NCBI RefSeq assembly: GCF_025961835.1
Contig: NZ_JAOQOK010000001.1
Location: forward strand, 3,224,001 to 3,288,000
Source of the DNA: Sphingobium sp. B2D3C
Lineage (GTDB): Bacteria; Pseudomonadota; Alphaproteobacteria; Sphingomonadales; Sphingomonadaceae
DNA length: 64,000 nucleotides
Reading direction: 5' to 3'
Shown here: one piece after another, positions 35,924 to 44,518 of the stretch
Layout: each line of letters starts with the position of its first letter
Position numbering within the stretch: the stretch's first letter is position 1
The notes under the pieces: model-generated
The model's database searches: none
Seen by the model: the letters and a program-made list of their open reading frames with translations, nothing else
Told to the model about the DNA's origin: nothing
Position numbers and translations under genes: made by a program

Positions 35924-35956
35924 CTGTTCTCTCCTGTTGCGGTCAGCTCCGCCGTC

Positions 35957-36892
35957 TCAAAGCGGTTCGTCGAGCGGCTGCTGCTCGTCGTAGATCGGGT
36001 TGTACATGAGCGTTCCGAACTGGGCGACGAGATTGGCGCGGGCCTCGTTCGGCGCTTCCACCGGAATGGCACGGACCAGCGCCTTGTTGCGCGCTTCGAT
36101 CCCGCGCTGGAACTCCGGGTGGGTCATGATGAACAGGTCGCGGCGGCGAATGCCGCGCAGCACGCGCTCACCCACTTCCTCGCTGGACATGAACAGGCTT
36201 GGGTCGAAGCCGGGTGCCGGCCGCGCATCCTTCTTCGCGCCGACGGCCTCGGGGGCCGGGGGCGGCGCATCGTTGCGCAGATGCTCGGGGCGGGTGGCGT
36301 TGGTTGTGCTGCCGAGCTGGGTCTGCACCGGGCCGGGGAAGAAGACCGAGGCGCCAAGCGCGGTGCCGCGCAGATCGGTGGCGAGGCTTTCGAACATGCC
36401 GGCCACGCAGAACTTGGCAGCGCAATACAGGCCGGCATTGCCGACTGCAGAAAAGCCGCCGGTCGAGGATGTGACGACGATCTGCCCTTCTTCGCCATGC
36501 TTGAGCATCCGCGGCAGCATGGTAACGAGCCCGTTGACGACGCCGCCGACGTTGACGGACATGTTGAAGTCCCAGTCCTTGTAGGTCGCCGTCAGCATAG
36601 AGCCGGTGACGCCCACGCCGGCGTTGAGCGCCAGCACATGGATATTGCCGAACTGCGCCTCGGCTTCATCGGCGGCGCGGGCCCAGCCATCGCGGTCTGC
36701 GACATCCAGCTTGATAGCGTGAACGGCCAGATTGGTCTTGGCAAAGCCTTCCATCGCCTGATCGAGCGCGTCCTGACGGATATCGGCGATGATGACCCGC
36801 ATCCCCGCTTCGCCGAAGGCCTTTGCCATGCCCCAGCCCATGCCGCTCGCGCCGCCGGTGATGAAGGCCGTCTTGCCACTCACGTTCAACAT
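35957..36892 (-). CDS. Short-chain dehydrogenase/reductase (classical SDR)
   Basis: A 311-residue NAD(P)-dependent oxidoreductase. The cofactor motif TGGASGMG is at 12-19. The active site is Ser142 or Ser143 with Tyr156 and Lys160 (YCAAK); NAGVG near 90 is the structural motif. The C-terminal 60 residues extend beyond the usual 250-residue SDR and carry a segment with GxDPSLFMSSEEVGERVL, like some sphingomonad SDRs in aromatic-degradation gene sets. The ATG at 36892 follows GAGGAGAGG. It is the first gene of the SDR, reductase, esterase run. Upstream lie 217 bases with no gene that I can see. Confidence 0.87.
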   Translation of the reverse strand: MLNVSGKTAFITGGASGMGWGMAKAFGEAGMRVIIADIRQDALDQAMEGFAKTNLAVHAIKLDVADRDGWARAADEAEAQFGNIHVLALNAGVGVTGSMLTATYKDWDFNMSVNVGGVVNGLVTMLPRMLKHGEEGQIVVTSSTGGFSAVGNAGLYCAAKFCVAGMFESLATDLRGTALGASVFFPGPVQTQLGSTTNATRPEHLRNDAPPPAPEAVGAKKDARPAPGFDPSLFMSSEEVGERVLRGIRRRDLFIMTHPEFQRGIEARNKALVRAIPVEAPNEARANLVAQFGTLMYNPIYDEQQPLDEPL

Positions 36893-37109
36893 CAGATCAC
36901 CTCTCCTCAATCCGCCTGCTCATGCGGGATGGCACGGCCCTATCGAGATCAGAATGACTAAGTCCACAAAAAAGCGGCGGCGCGTGCTTGGCGTGGCTGC
37001 GGCACGCAACGCGGATGTCCAATAAGCCGGCGGTAGGCGCGGGGCCGATCCTGCTCGCAGCAAGTCGGCGGTTTGTTGATTAGGTCTTTCCGCCGGATGC
37101 CGCGCGCGA

Positions 37110-37664
37110 TCAGCGCACGCGGTTCACGCGCACAGCTGCCTGCCGCCCGACTTGCATCAGATAGCTGCCGAGCGCGCCCTTGCGGATGGTGACCGAGTCC
37201 TGGGGGGCGGGCGGCTGGAAGGCGGTCATCCGCTCGGTCATCCGCCAGACGGCCCCGTCTGCGAGCGTGACCTGCCACAGCCCCGGGCCGATCTCGCGCA
37301 CGCTTGCCAGGGTGGCGCTCGTTTCCTTGTCCTCCTGCGATGCGCGCGGCTGGCGCGTGGCGCGCTCCACCTGCTCGGCGCCAAAGCCGGTCGTTGCGGC
37401 CGGAGCAGCCGGTGCGGGCGTGGGCGTGCGGCTCGCACTGACGGAGCCGGCCGTGCCCGGCACAGGCGCGGGAGAAGAGGCGCCGCCTTGCGGCTGATTA
37501 TACTGCGCCACCGAATCGTAGCAGGCGAGGCGGGCTTCCGTGGACCCAATTCTCGCGCAGGTCGCCAACTGGTCGTTCAGGCTGCCCTGCGCTTGGGCCA
37601 CGCCGCTCAGTCCGGCTGCGACGATGATGAAGGCGCTGACTGCCGCCACGGATTTGCTGATCAC
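37110..37664 (-). CDS. Exported hypothetical protein with a short Cys-pair motif
   Basis: A 184-residue protein with a signal peptide (SKSVAAVSAFIIVAAGLSGVAQA, cut near residue 25). The mature N terminus LNDQLATCARIGSTEARLACYDSVAQ resembles a short exported domain with two cysteines, seen in various proteobacterial proteins. A Ser/Pro/Ala-rich linker of about 45 residues follows, then a small C-terminal beta-rich domain (LWQVTLADGAVWRMTER ... YLMQVGRQAAVRVNRV). The start is probably GTG at 37664, preceded by GAGAGGA; no ATG fits. The upstream in-frame sequence is the divergent regulator gene. Function unknown. Confidence 0.72.
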   Translation of the reverse strand: MISKSVAAVSAFIIVAAGLSGVAQAQGSLNDQLATCARIGSTEARLACYDSVAQYNQPQGGASSPAPVPGTAGSVSASRTPTPAPAAPAATTGFGAEQVERATRQPRASQEDKETSATLASVREIGPGLWQVTLADGAVWRMTERMTAFQPPAPQDSVTIRKGALGSYLMQVGRQAAVRVNRVR

Positions 37665-37880
37665 CGGTCCTCTCGCTCCCACATATCTTGTCTTCTCATG
37701 ACGCGGTCGTCCGCGTGGCGAAAATCTTACTACGCCATCTATTGCGGGTCTAACGATTTTACGGATCGCTCGGGGATGACGATCATGTCTGATTATTTTG
37801 CATAAACATTGACCGCTGCTCGAAAATGCGATGAATCTGGCCGAATCACGCGAAAGGTGGGTCTTTGGGGATCGGTCATC

Positions 37881-39431
37881 ATGAATAAGGGGCGCGCGGC
37901 GCTCGGTTCGGTCCGGGCGCGCATCAGCAGGGCTTCGATTATCAGCGCCGGGCTGGCCCTGTTGGGCCGGTCGGGCCTGGACGGCTGCACTCTGCAGGCC
38001 GTCGCTGCCGACCTTGAAGCCGATCCGGCCGAAATCGAAGAGCATTTCGCGAGCGACGATCAACTTCTGACGGCGTTGGCGCAGGATATGGTGCGTGCTG
38101 CCGAGGGCGGCGCGGCAGGCCCGGGCTGGCGCGGTCGCCTTGCCTTGCGCGCGCAGACCAGCCGGGTCGCTATGCTCTCCAGTCGCGATGGCGCCAGGCT
38201 GTTCGCGCATGTCGCCTCGCGCTTTCCTCTCGCGGTCGGGACGCCGGACGCGGTTGCGCCCTTGTGCGAGGTCGGCCTCGCGCTCGATGAAGCTCGCGTG
38301 ATCGCGCAGGCGCTCGAGCATTTCGTAATTGGGTGGACGCTGGTCGAGCAGGCCCGCGCCGAACCATCGGGACCGGACAGTTCCTTCGATCGCCAGCTGG
38401 ATGTCCTGCTCGACGGCATCGACGTCGATGCCTCGTCACCGGCGCCCGGGCCGCGGGACGAGCGTCAGGCCCGGTTCCAGTCCAAGCTCTGGGTCTTTCT
38501 GCGCAATGCCCGGGAGAGCGCGAATATCTCCTTCGCCCGCACGGCGCATATCAACGAGCTGGACCGGCGGATCCTGCTGCTCCTTCATGTCCAGGGCGGC
38601 ATGACCCTCGCGCAGATTTCCCTGGCCTGCGGTGTCGACAAGGCGCAGATCAGCCGTGCGATCAAGCGCATGGGCGAGGTCGCCCTGCTGCTGCGCAGCG
38701 GCATCCGCAGCCCCATCCGGCTTAGCCCGAGCGGCAAGCAGCTGGCGGATCGCCTGCAGCGCCATGCCGAGCTGCGCAATCGGGAGCTCACCTTCGGCAT
38801 CAGCGACGAGGAGCTTCAGACGCTCTCCGGAGTGCTGGACATGCTGCTGACCCGCGCCATCGCCCTGTTCGAGCAGGAGCGAAAGCAGGCGGCAAGCAAT
38901 CAGCGGCCCGAGACCGTGGCATTTCAGGATCTCGTCGATGAAGGCCTGCCGGACGAAAACGGTGTCGCGGCGGACCGCTCACGCGTGTTGCCGCCGTTCG
39001 TCACTCTGTGCTCCTACATGCTGCGCGGCGGTGCCCTTGCCCATAAGCGCCAGACCAGCCTGTCGAATTTCGAGACCTGGGTCATGGCGGAAATCTGCCG
39101 CAATCCGCCGATCAGCTGGCCCCAGCTGGTGCTGGCATTGGCGCGCGACCAGAGCCAGGCGGGCCGCACCGTCAATCATCTCATCGAGATCGGCCTGATC
39201 GAGCGGACCGGACGCCCGGGACGCCGCCACGGCTTCTTCGGTCCGACCGAGAAGGGACGCGCGGTGAGCCAGATCATTGAGGAGACAGCGGTTCGGCGCA
39301 GCGAGTTCCTGTTTCAGGGCATCCCTGCCGACCAGCTCGACAGCTTCCTGACGACATTCGATGCGCTGACGCACAATGCCGAAGTCCAGCTCGATCGGGA
39401 GCGGGCGATCCAGGAAATGGATCGGGATTGA
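37881..39431 (+). CDS. TetR-MarR-MarR fusion transcriptional regulator
   Basis: A 516-residue regulator of unusual build. Residues 15-65 match a TetR helix-turn-helix (ISRASIISAGLALLGRSG ... EEHFASDDQLLTALAQDM). Residues 85-185 look like a tetracycline-repressor-type ligand/dimer domain (SRDGARLFAHVA, ALEHFVIGWTLVEQ). Residues 200-335 form a MarR-like winged helix, with GGMTLAQISLACGVDKAQISRAI as recognition region and a wing ending RLSPSGKQLAD. Residues 375-505 form a second MarR-like domain (WPQLVLALARDQSQAGRTVNHLIEIGLI, FGPTEKGRAVSQ). The start at 37881 is the ATG nearest the TetR domain; a TTG at 37809 is possible. Divergent from the exported-protein gene, which it may control. No ligand can be predicted. 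Confidence 0.85.
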   Translation: MNKGRAALGSVRARISRASIISAGLALLGRSGLDGCTLQAVAADLEADPAEIEEHFASDDQLLTALAQDMVRAAEGGAAGPGWRGRLALRAQTSRVAMLSSRDGARLFAHVASRFPLAVGTPDAVAPLCEVGLALDEARVIAQALEHFVIGWTLVEQARAEPSGPDSSFDRQLDVLLDGIDVDASSPAPGPRDERQARFQSKLWVFLRNARESANISFARTAHINELDRRILLLLHVQGGMTLAQISLACGVDKAQISRAIKRMGEVALLLRSGIRSPIRLSPSGKQLADRLQRHAELRNRELTFGISDEELQTLSGVLDMLLTRAIALFEQERKQAASNQRPETVAFQDLVDEGLPDENGVAADRSRVLPPFVTLCSYMLRGGALAHKRQTSLSNFETWVMAEICRNPPISWPQLVLALARDQSQAGRTVNHLIEIGLIERTGRPGRRHGFFGPTEKGRAVSQIIEETAVRRSEFLFQGIPADQLDSFLTTFDALTHNAEVQLDRERAIQEMDRD

Positions 39432-39443
39432 AGGCCTCCGCCC

Positions 39444-39463
39444 GGCCTGAAATCGTTCAGGCC
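39444..39463. terminator. Hairpin between convergent regulator and pirin genes
   Basis: GGCCTGAA (39444-39451) and TTCAGGCC (39456-39463) are perfect arms with a 4-base loop, in the 31-base gap between two convergent stops; the right arm touches the pirin stop codon. No T tract follows, so it is a weak or accessory terminator at best. Confidence 0.4.
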
Positions 39464-40359
39464 TAGTCGGGCAGCGGAATGAACTCGCGCTCGCCGGGCA
39501 CGATGTCGAATCGGCCCTGCCGCCAGTCGTCCTTGGCCTGTTCGATGCGATCGCGGGAGCTGGACACGAAGTTCCAGTAGATGTGCCGTGGCCCATCCAA
39601 TGGCTCGCCGCCGACCAGCATGATGCGGGTCGGGCCATTGGCGCGCAGGACGATCTCGCTGTCCGGCTTGAAGATCACCAGTTCGCCGGTGTTGAAACCG
39701 CCGCTCTGGCCTTCCACCGCCAGCCCGCCCGAGATGACATAGACTGCCCGTTCGATATGGTCGGTACGCAGCCGGTAGCGCGCGCCGTCCTGGAGCGTGA
39801 CGTCGGCGTAGAGCATGTCCGAGAAGGCCTGCACCGGCGAGGTCAGCCCGTCGCTGCTCCCCGCGACGACGCGGATGCGCACGCCCTCCGCCTCCGTTTC
39901 GGGAATCGTGTCGGCGGGGTGATGGAAGAAAGCCGGATCGACCTCTTCCTTCGCTTGCGGCAACGCGACCCAGGTCTGGAGGCCGAACAACGGCCCGCCT
40001 GCGGCGCGGGTATCATCGGCGCTGCGCTCGGAATGGACGATGCCGCGGCCCGCCGTCATCCAGTTGACGGCGCCGGGACGGATTGGCTGCACCTTGCCCA
40101 GCGAATCGCGGTGGAGGATTTCGCCCTCCAGCACATAGGTCACCGTGGCGAGGCCGATGTGCGGATGGGGGCGGACGTCCAGGCCCTCACCGGCAGAAAA
40201 GGTCGTCGGGCCGAATTGGTCGAAGAACACGAAGGGGCCGACCATCCGGCGATGGGCCGATGGCAGCGCGCGCCGGACCTGAAAGCCGTCGCCCAGATCC
40301 CGCACGGGCGGCAGGATGATCATGTCGACACTGTCGATGCCGGTCTGGCGCAAGGTCAT
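39463..40359 (-). CDS. Pirin family protein (bicupin)
   Basis: A 298-residue bicupin. The N-terminal cupin carries the metal site typical of pirins: RPHPHIGLATVTY gives two histidines, and GIVHSERS gives the third His and a Glu. PFVFFDQFGP near 42 is a family signature. Characterised bacterial pirins act as quercetin dioxygenases or redox-sensing partners, but most, including this one, have no known substrate. AAGGAG precedes the ATG. It lies convergent with the TetR-MarR regulator gene. Pirin genes often sit near regulators of stress or aromatic metabolism, which fits but proves nothing. Confidence 0.88.
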   Translation of the reverse strand: MTLRQTGIDSVDMIILPPVRDLGDGFQVRRALPSAHRRMVGPFVFFDQFGPTTFSAGEGLDVRPHPHIGLATVTYVLEGEILHRDSLGKVQPIRPGAVNWMTAGRGIVHSERSADDTRAAGGPLFGLQTWVALPQAKEEVDPAFFHHPADTIPETEAEGVRIRVVAGSSDGLTSPVQAFSDMLYADVTLQDGARYRLRTDHIERAVYVISGGLAVEGQSGGFNTGELVIFKPDSEIVLRANGPTRIMLVGGEPLDGPRHIYWNFVSSSRDRIEQAKDDWRQGRFDIVPGEREFIPLPD

Positions 40360-40453
40360 CGGGTCTGCTCCTTCAGATAGACTGGTTCATATCCTTATGC
40401 AGAATGACCCGCTCCGTTCCCGGCCGTCTGCCGGCCCGTTCAGGCCAACCCGC

Positions 40454-41551
40454 TTAGGCCAGGCGGGTCATCCAGCCATGCTGGTCCGGCTTCTGGCCGA
40501 GTTGCACGCCGACCAGCGCCTCGCGCAGCGCGCGGGCCACCTCGCCGCCATTGCCATTGCCGATGATGAAATCGCCTTGGGTCGAGCGCACCTCGCCGAT
40601 GGGCGTGATGACGGCAGCGGTTCCGCAGGCGAACGCTTCCTTCAGCTTGCCGCTCTTGGCGTCGGCCATCCACTGCTCGAAACTGTAGGGCTCTTCCTTC
40701 ACCGTGTAGCCGGCATCCTCTGCGACGAGCCTCAGCGAATCGCGGGTGACGCCGGGCAGGATCGAACCGTTGAGCGGCGGGGTGATGATCGTGCCTTCAT
40801 TGAACACGAACATGATGTTCATGCCGCCCAGTTCCTCGATCCATTTGCGCTCGACCGCGTCGAGGAACAGCACCTGGTCGCAGCCATGCTCGATGCCGAC
40901 GGATTGCGGCTGCAGGCTCGCGGCATAATTGCCGCCGCACTTGGCAGCACCGGTGCCCCCGGGGACCGCGCGGACATAATCATGGCTGACCCACAGCGTC
41001 ACGGCCGACTTGCCGCTCTTGAAATATCCGCCGACCGGGGACGCGATCACGCAATAGACATATTCGCGCGCCGGGCGGACGCCGAGGAAGGCCTCGCTGG
41101 CGAACATGAAGGGGCGCAGGTACAGGCTGCCCTTGTCCGCATCCGGCACCCAGTCGATGTCCGCCGCGACCAGCTTGCGGATGCTCTCGATGAAGAGATC
41201 CTCCGGCAGATGGGGCATGGCGAGGCGGGTCGCGCTCTGGTTGAAGCGGGCGGCGTTGGCCTCCGGGCGGAAGCTTGCGATGGACCCGTCGGGCAGGCGA
41301 TAGGCCTTGAGCCCCTCGAAAATCTCCTGCGCATAATGGAGCACGGCGGCTGCCGGATCGAGCGGGATGGGCTGGCGCGGACCCAGTACGGCATCATGCC
41401 AACCCTGTCCCTCGGTATAGCGGATCGTCACCATATGATCGGTGAAGAGCGTGCCGAAACCGAGCGTGGCCATGGCGGCAACACGGTCCTCGGGCGAGGT
41501 GGGGGTGGCGAGCGGCTGGGTCGTGAAGTCCAACATGCGAAATCTGTCCAT
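40454..41551 (-). CDS. ilvE: Branched-chain-amino-acid aminotransferase
   Basis: IlvE moves amino groups between glutamate and the keto acids of leucine, isoleucine and valine (fold type IV PLP enzyme). The 365-residue length is that of the longer type II form. The PLP lysine is Lys204 in GGTGAAKCGGNYA. Other fixed segments include LHYAQEIFEGLKAYR, YLRPFMFASEAFLGV and ACGTAAVITPIG. Two starts are possible, the ATG at 41551 and one at 41536; neither has a strong ribosome site. It is monocistronic, between pirin and the MgtC/DUF4010 gene on the same strand. Confidence 0.94.
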   Translation of the reverse strand: MDRFRMLDFTTQPLATPTSPEDRVAAMATLGFGTLFTDHMVTIRYTEGQGWHDAVLGPRQPIPLDPAAAVLHYAQEIFEGLKAYRLPDGSIASFRPEANAARFNQSATRLAMPHLPEDLFIESIRKLVAADIDWVPDADKGSLYLRPFMFASEAFLGVRPAREYVYCVIASPVGGYFKSGKSAVTLWVSHDYVRAVPGGTGAAKCGGNYAASLQPQSVGIEHGCDQVLFLDAVERKWIEELGGMNIMFVFNEGTIITPPLNGSILPGVTRDSLRLVAEDAGYTVKEEPYSFEQWMADAKSGKLKEAFACGTAAVITPIGEVRSTQGDFIIGNGNGGEVARALREALVGVQLGQKPDQHGWMTRLA

Positions 41552-41663
41552 TGAGGGTGGATGGGTTCAGGTGGGGCAGGCGGTATCAGGATAAACGCAG
41601 GCTGTCATGCCCCCGCGCGTCCGCTTGTGGCATCGGTGCCGCGCCGTTGCAGGCGCGCCGCGG

Positions 41664-42914
41664 TCAGCCCAGCCAGAACAGGGCAGCGCCCGCCAGCGAG
41701 GCGAGCAGGGACGCAAAGAGCGGGGCGGATGCGACGATGCCATTGCGTCCCCCGGCCAGTACAAGCGCCATCACGCCTTTGACGGCGGTATTGGCGAAGA
41801 CCGGCGCGGCGAGGATGAAGCCCGCCGTGGCATTGTCGAGCGTTTGTGCGGGCAGGCCGGCAAGGGTGAGCACCGCCGCGTCCACATCCATGAAGCCGGT
41901 GAGGCCGATGACAACCGCGATGCCTTCGTCGCCCCAGACATCCAGCGCCCAGCGCGCGACCAGCGAGAAGACCGCGACGAAGCCCGCCAGCATCAGCGCC
42001 GGGCCAAAATCAAAGGGATTGCCGAGCTTCACCGGTGCCCCATCCGGCGAATCGTCGCGGCGCCAGACGAGCAGGGCCATGATGGCAGAGACGACCAGCG
42101 CCGGCGCCAGCACCAGCGCGAGCGTGGGCAGGGCGCGGGGCACGAGGATGGCAGTCAACACCTGCACGCGCACGAACATGACGATGGTGGCGATGGCGAT
42201 GCCAGCGGTCAGCACGCCGCGTAATTCCGGCTCGGTGCGCAGGCGGCGGGCGTACCAGGCCGTCACCGCCGTGGACGAGACGATGGCGCCGGTCAGCGCC
42301 ATCATCAATACGCCCCGGCTGCTGCCGAACCGGCGCGCGACGACATAGCCAGCGAAGGAGAGCCCGGCGACCAGCACCACCACCATCCAGATCTGGCGGG
42401 GGTTCCAGGCATCATAGGGGCCATAATTGGCATCGGGCAGCAGCGGCAGGACGACGAGGGCGACCAGCGCGAAGCGGGCAACGCCCTCAATCTCGCCTTC
42501 CGTCAGCCCGCGCAGCAGGGCGTGCATCGAGTGGCGGGCGCTCAGCAGCACGAAGGCCGCGCCCGCCGCCGCCAGAGCGATGGCTGCCGATAGCGCCACT
42601 GCGGCATAGCCAATGGCAAAGGTCAGGAGCGCCGCGACAATCGTGGTGGCGGAAAGCTGGTCGTCGCGAATCGCCTGGCCGAAACCGATGAGCAGCGCGC
42701 CGACCACGCCAAGCGCCATGATCGCGGCGATCATCTCCGGCAGGAGCGCAGACAGGCCACCGGCAAAGCCGATCAAAGCGAAGGTGCGGAACCCCGCCAC
42801 CCGTTGCCCGGCCTGCTTGTCGCGCTGAGTCCAGCCTCGTTCGAGGCCGATCAGAAGGCCGGCGGCGAGAGCGGCGAGAAGCCCGAGCAGCGATGGAGAT
42901 AGAGCAAGGCTCAT
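41664..42914 (-). CDS. MgtC/SapB-DUF4010 membrane protein
   Basis: A 416-residue membrane protein with about 12 hydrophobic helices. The N-terminal third (LLAALAAGLLIGLERGWTQRD, GFRTFALIGFAGG) matches the MgtC/SapB fold. The rest is a DUF4010 domain with GVLMMALTGAIVSSTAVTAWYARR and GFMDVDAAVLTLAGL. Some relatives are linked to magnesium limitation or ATP synthase control, but no function is firm for this fused type. The ATG at 42914 lies two bases after the DsrE-like stop, so it may be the last gene of the coaBC-dut-moeB-dsrE run. Confidence 0.82.
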   Translation of the reverse strand: MSLALSPSLLGLLAALAAGLLIGLERGWTQRDKQAGQRVAGFRTFALIGFAGGLSALLPEMIAAIMALGVVGALLIGFGQAIRDDQLSATTIVAALLTFAIGYAAVALSAAIALAAAGAAFVLLSARHSMHALLRGLTEGEIEGVARFALVALVVLPLLPDANYGPYDAWNPRQIWMVVVLVAGLSFAGYVVARRFGSSRGVLMMALTGAIVSSTAVTAWYARRLRTEPELRGVLTAGIAIATIVMFVRVQVLTAILVPRALPTLALVLAPALVVSAIMALLVWRRDDSPDGAPVKLGNPFDFGPALMLAGFVAVFSLVARWALDVWGDEGIAVVIGLTGFMDVDAAVLTLAGLPAQTLDNATAGFILAAPVFANTAVKGVMALVLAGGRNGIVASAPLFASLLASLAGAALFWLG

Positions 42915-42916
42915 GG

Positions 42917-43291
42917 TCAGAGCGTCAGCAGGCGGATGTCGGGCCCAGCCGCCGCGAGAAAGGCAATGGGGCCAGTGATCTCGATACGGGAGTCAAGGCT
43001 GTCCGCCGCCACGCCCGCCATGGCAAGGCCGCTCTGGCAGAGGCTGATCGCCACGCCTTCATCCAGCGCATCATCCAGCAATTGCGCGAGCGTCGGCTCC
43101 CCAGCTGCAGTCCAGGCGGCGTCCTGCGGTGCGCGGATCGGGGTGCGCAACAGGGCAGCCGCCTCGCCTTGCAGGAAGATGCGGGCCGCACTTCCCAGGG
43201 CGACCTCTGCCCGCGCGAGCGACAGGGCCGCGCGCAATCGGGCCGGATCGGCGCTGACGACGACGAGAGCGAGAGGCGGCCGCGCGCTCAT
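42917..43291 (-). CDS. DsrE/F-like small protein
   Basis: A 124-residue protein with the alternating beta-alpha pattern of the DsrE/DsrF family: a beta strand start LALVVVSADPARL, ARIFLQGEAAALL, and a Cys85 in ISLCQSGLAMAGV where sulfur-relay members keep their reactive cysteine. Its start overlaps the stop of the MoeB-like gene (ATGA). That coupling to a ThiF-type enzyme suggests sulfur handling, for instance thiocarboxylate or persulfide transfer, but many DsrE-like proteins have other or unknown roles. Sequence is Ala-rich, so the family call is moderate. Confidence 0.7.
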   Translation of the reverse strand: MSARPPLALVVVSADPARLRAALSLARAEVALGSAARIFLQGEAAALLRTPIRAPQDAAWTAAGEPTLAQLLDDALDEGVAISLCQSGLAMAGVAADSLDSRIEITGPIAFLAAAGPDIRLLTL

Positions 43292-44046
43292 GCGCAGGCC
43301 AGCGCGGCCTTGCAGGCCGGGTCCGGCGGAATGGCCATGGTCCGCAGGCGACGGGCCAGCAGATCGAAGACAATGAGCTTGCCGGTCGCTGTTTCACCGA
43401 AGGGCACGAGGGCGCGAATGACCTCCAGCGCCGCCATCGATCCGATGATGCCGGTCAACGCCCCGACAATGCCTTCCTCGGCGCAGGTGCGGGCGGGGTC
43501 GGTGCGGGTTTCCCCGACCAGGCAACGATAGCAGGGCTGGCCGGCCTCCCATCCCCGCCAGACACCGATCTGCCCCTCGAACTGGCCGACAGCGGCGCTT
43601 ACCAGCGGAATGCGCAGCCGGGTCGCGGCGTCCGAGACGGCGAGGCGCGTTTCGAAATTGTCGCAGCCATCCAGAATGATGTCGGCATCGCGCAGCAGCG
43701 TCTCCGCATTGTCGGCATCCAGCGCAGTGTTGATCGGGATGGCGTAACAATCCGGGTTGAGCCGGCGCACCGCGTCACGCGCGGCTTCCGCCTTCGGACG
43801 ACCGATGTCGTTGCTCTCGAACAGGATCTGCCGCTGCAGGTTGGAGAGGCTCACCGTATCATGATCGATGATCCGCAGGGTGCCGATGCCGGCCGCAGCC
43901 AGATAGGCGATGGCCGGGCAGCCGATGCCGCCCGCCCCGATGATCGCGACATGCGCGCCGGTCAGCCTTGCCTGCCCTGCGCCGCCGATCTCGCGCAGCA
44001 CGATGTGGCGGGCATATCGCTCAAGCTGATCGTCGGTGAAGTCCAT
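43288..44046 (-). CDS. MoeB/ThiF/HesA-type adenylyltransferase
   Basis: A 252-residue E1-like enzyme that would adenylate the C terminus of a ubiquitin-like sulfur carrier such as MoaD or ThiS. The ATP motif GAGGIGCP is at 37-44; Asp61 (IDHDTVSLSNLQRQ) and Asp128 (GCDNFETR) are the usual magnesium and nucleotide residues. Cys172 and Cys175 (PCYRCL) form the first zinc pair; at the C terminus the second pair is loosely spaced (two cysteines in PACKAALACA, not CxxC). No rhodanese domain. The ATG at 44046 gives the canonical MoeB N terminus; longer starts run into dut. It overlaps the DsrE-like gene by ATGA. MoaD and ThiS are not nearby. Confidence 0.87.
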   Translation of the reverse strand: MDFTDDQLERYARHIVLREIGGAGQARLTGAHVAIIGAGGIGCPAIAYLAAAGIGTLRIIDHDTVSLSNLQRQILFESNDIGRPKAEAARDAVRRLNPDCYAIPINTALDADNAETLLRDADIILDGCDNFETRLAVSDAATRLRIPLVSAAVGQFEGQIGVWRGWEAGQPCYRCLVGETRTDPARTCAEEGIVGALTGIIGSMAALEVIRALVPFGETATGKLIVFDLLARRLRTMAIPPDPACKAALACA

Positions 44047-44059
44047 CAGTGCGTGTAGG

Positions 44060-44518
44060 TCAGACCGTGCGGACGCCGGTGGAGCCGAAACCGCCCGCAC
44101 CGCGCGCCGTATCATCGAGCGTCGCGACCTCGACCATGCGCGCGACCTGCACCGGCGCCACGATCAACTGGGCGATCCTGTCGCCGCGCTTGATCTCGAA
44201 ATCATCCTCGCCAAGGTTGACCAGGATCACCTTCAATTCGCCGCGATAATCGCTGTCGATCGTGCCGGGCGTGTTCGGCAGCGTGATTCCATGCTTGAGC
44301 GCCAGCCCGGACCGGGGGCGCACCTGCACCTCGAACCCCTCGGGAATGGCGAGGGCGAGGCCGGTGGCCACCGCATGGCGGGCCATGCTCGGCAGCGTTA
44401 CATTCTCGGCGGAGACCACGTCCATGCCGGCCGCGCCGGCGGTGGCATAGCTGGGCAATGGCAGGTCTTCGCCATGGGGCAGGCGCTTCACCGCAATGTC
44501 AACGAGCGGACAGTTCAT
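44060..44518 (-). CDS. dut: Deoxyuridine 5'-triphosphate nucleotidohydrolase (dUTPase)
   Basis: Dut cleaves dUTP to dUMP, keeping uracil out of DNA. The trimeric family's five motifs are visible: [40 protein letters not shown] and the C-terminal [10 protein letters not shown] arm. The length is 152 residues. I chose the ATG at 44518, seven bases after AAAGGA, over one 15 bases upstream; with this start the gene still overlaps coaBC by 20 bases. The coaBC-dut pairing is common in proteobacteria and makes co-translation likely. Confidence 0.95.
   Translation of the reverse strand: MNCPLVDIAVKRLPHGEDLPLPSYATAGAAGMDVVSAENVTLPSMARHAVATGLALAIPEGFEVQVRPRSGLALKHGITLPNTPGTIDSDYRGELKVILVNLGEDDFEIKRGDRIAQLIVAPVQVARMVEVATLDDTARGAGGFGSTGVRTV

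Noticed and set aside
37809..37836. TTGACC at 37809 as the -35 box of the fusion-regulator promoter
   Set aside because: The best -10 at 17 bases, ATGAAT, matches the consensus at only three positions, so I do not report it as a promoter.
37665..38321. N-terminal extension of the exported protein reading into the divergent regulator gene
   Set aside because: The in-frame extension is antisense to the TetR domain and would bury the signal peptide in the middle of the protein.
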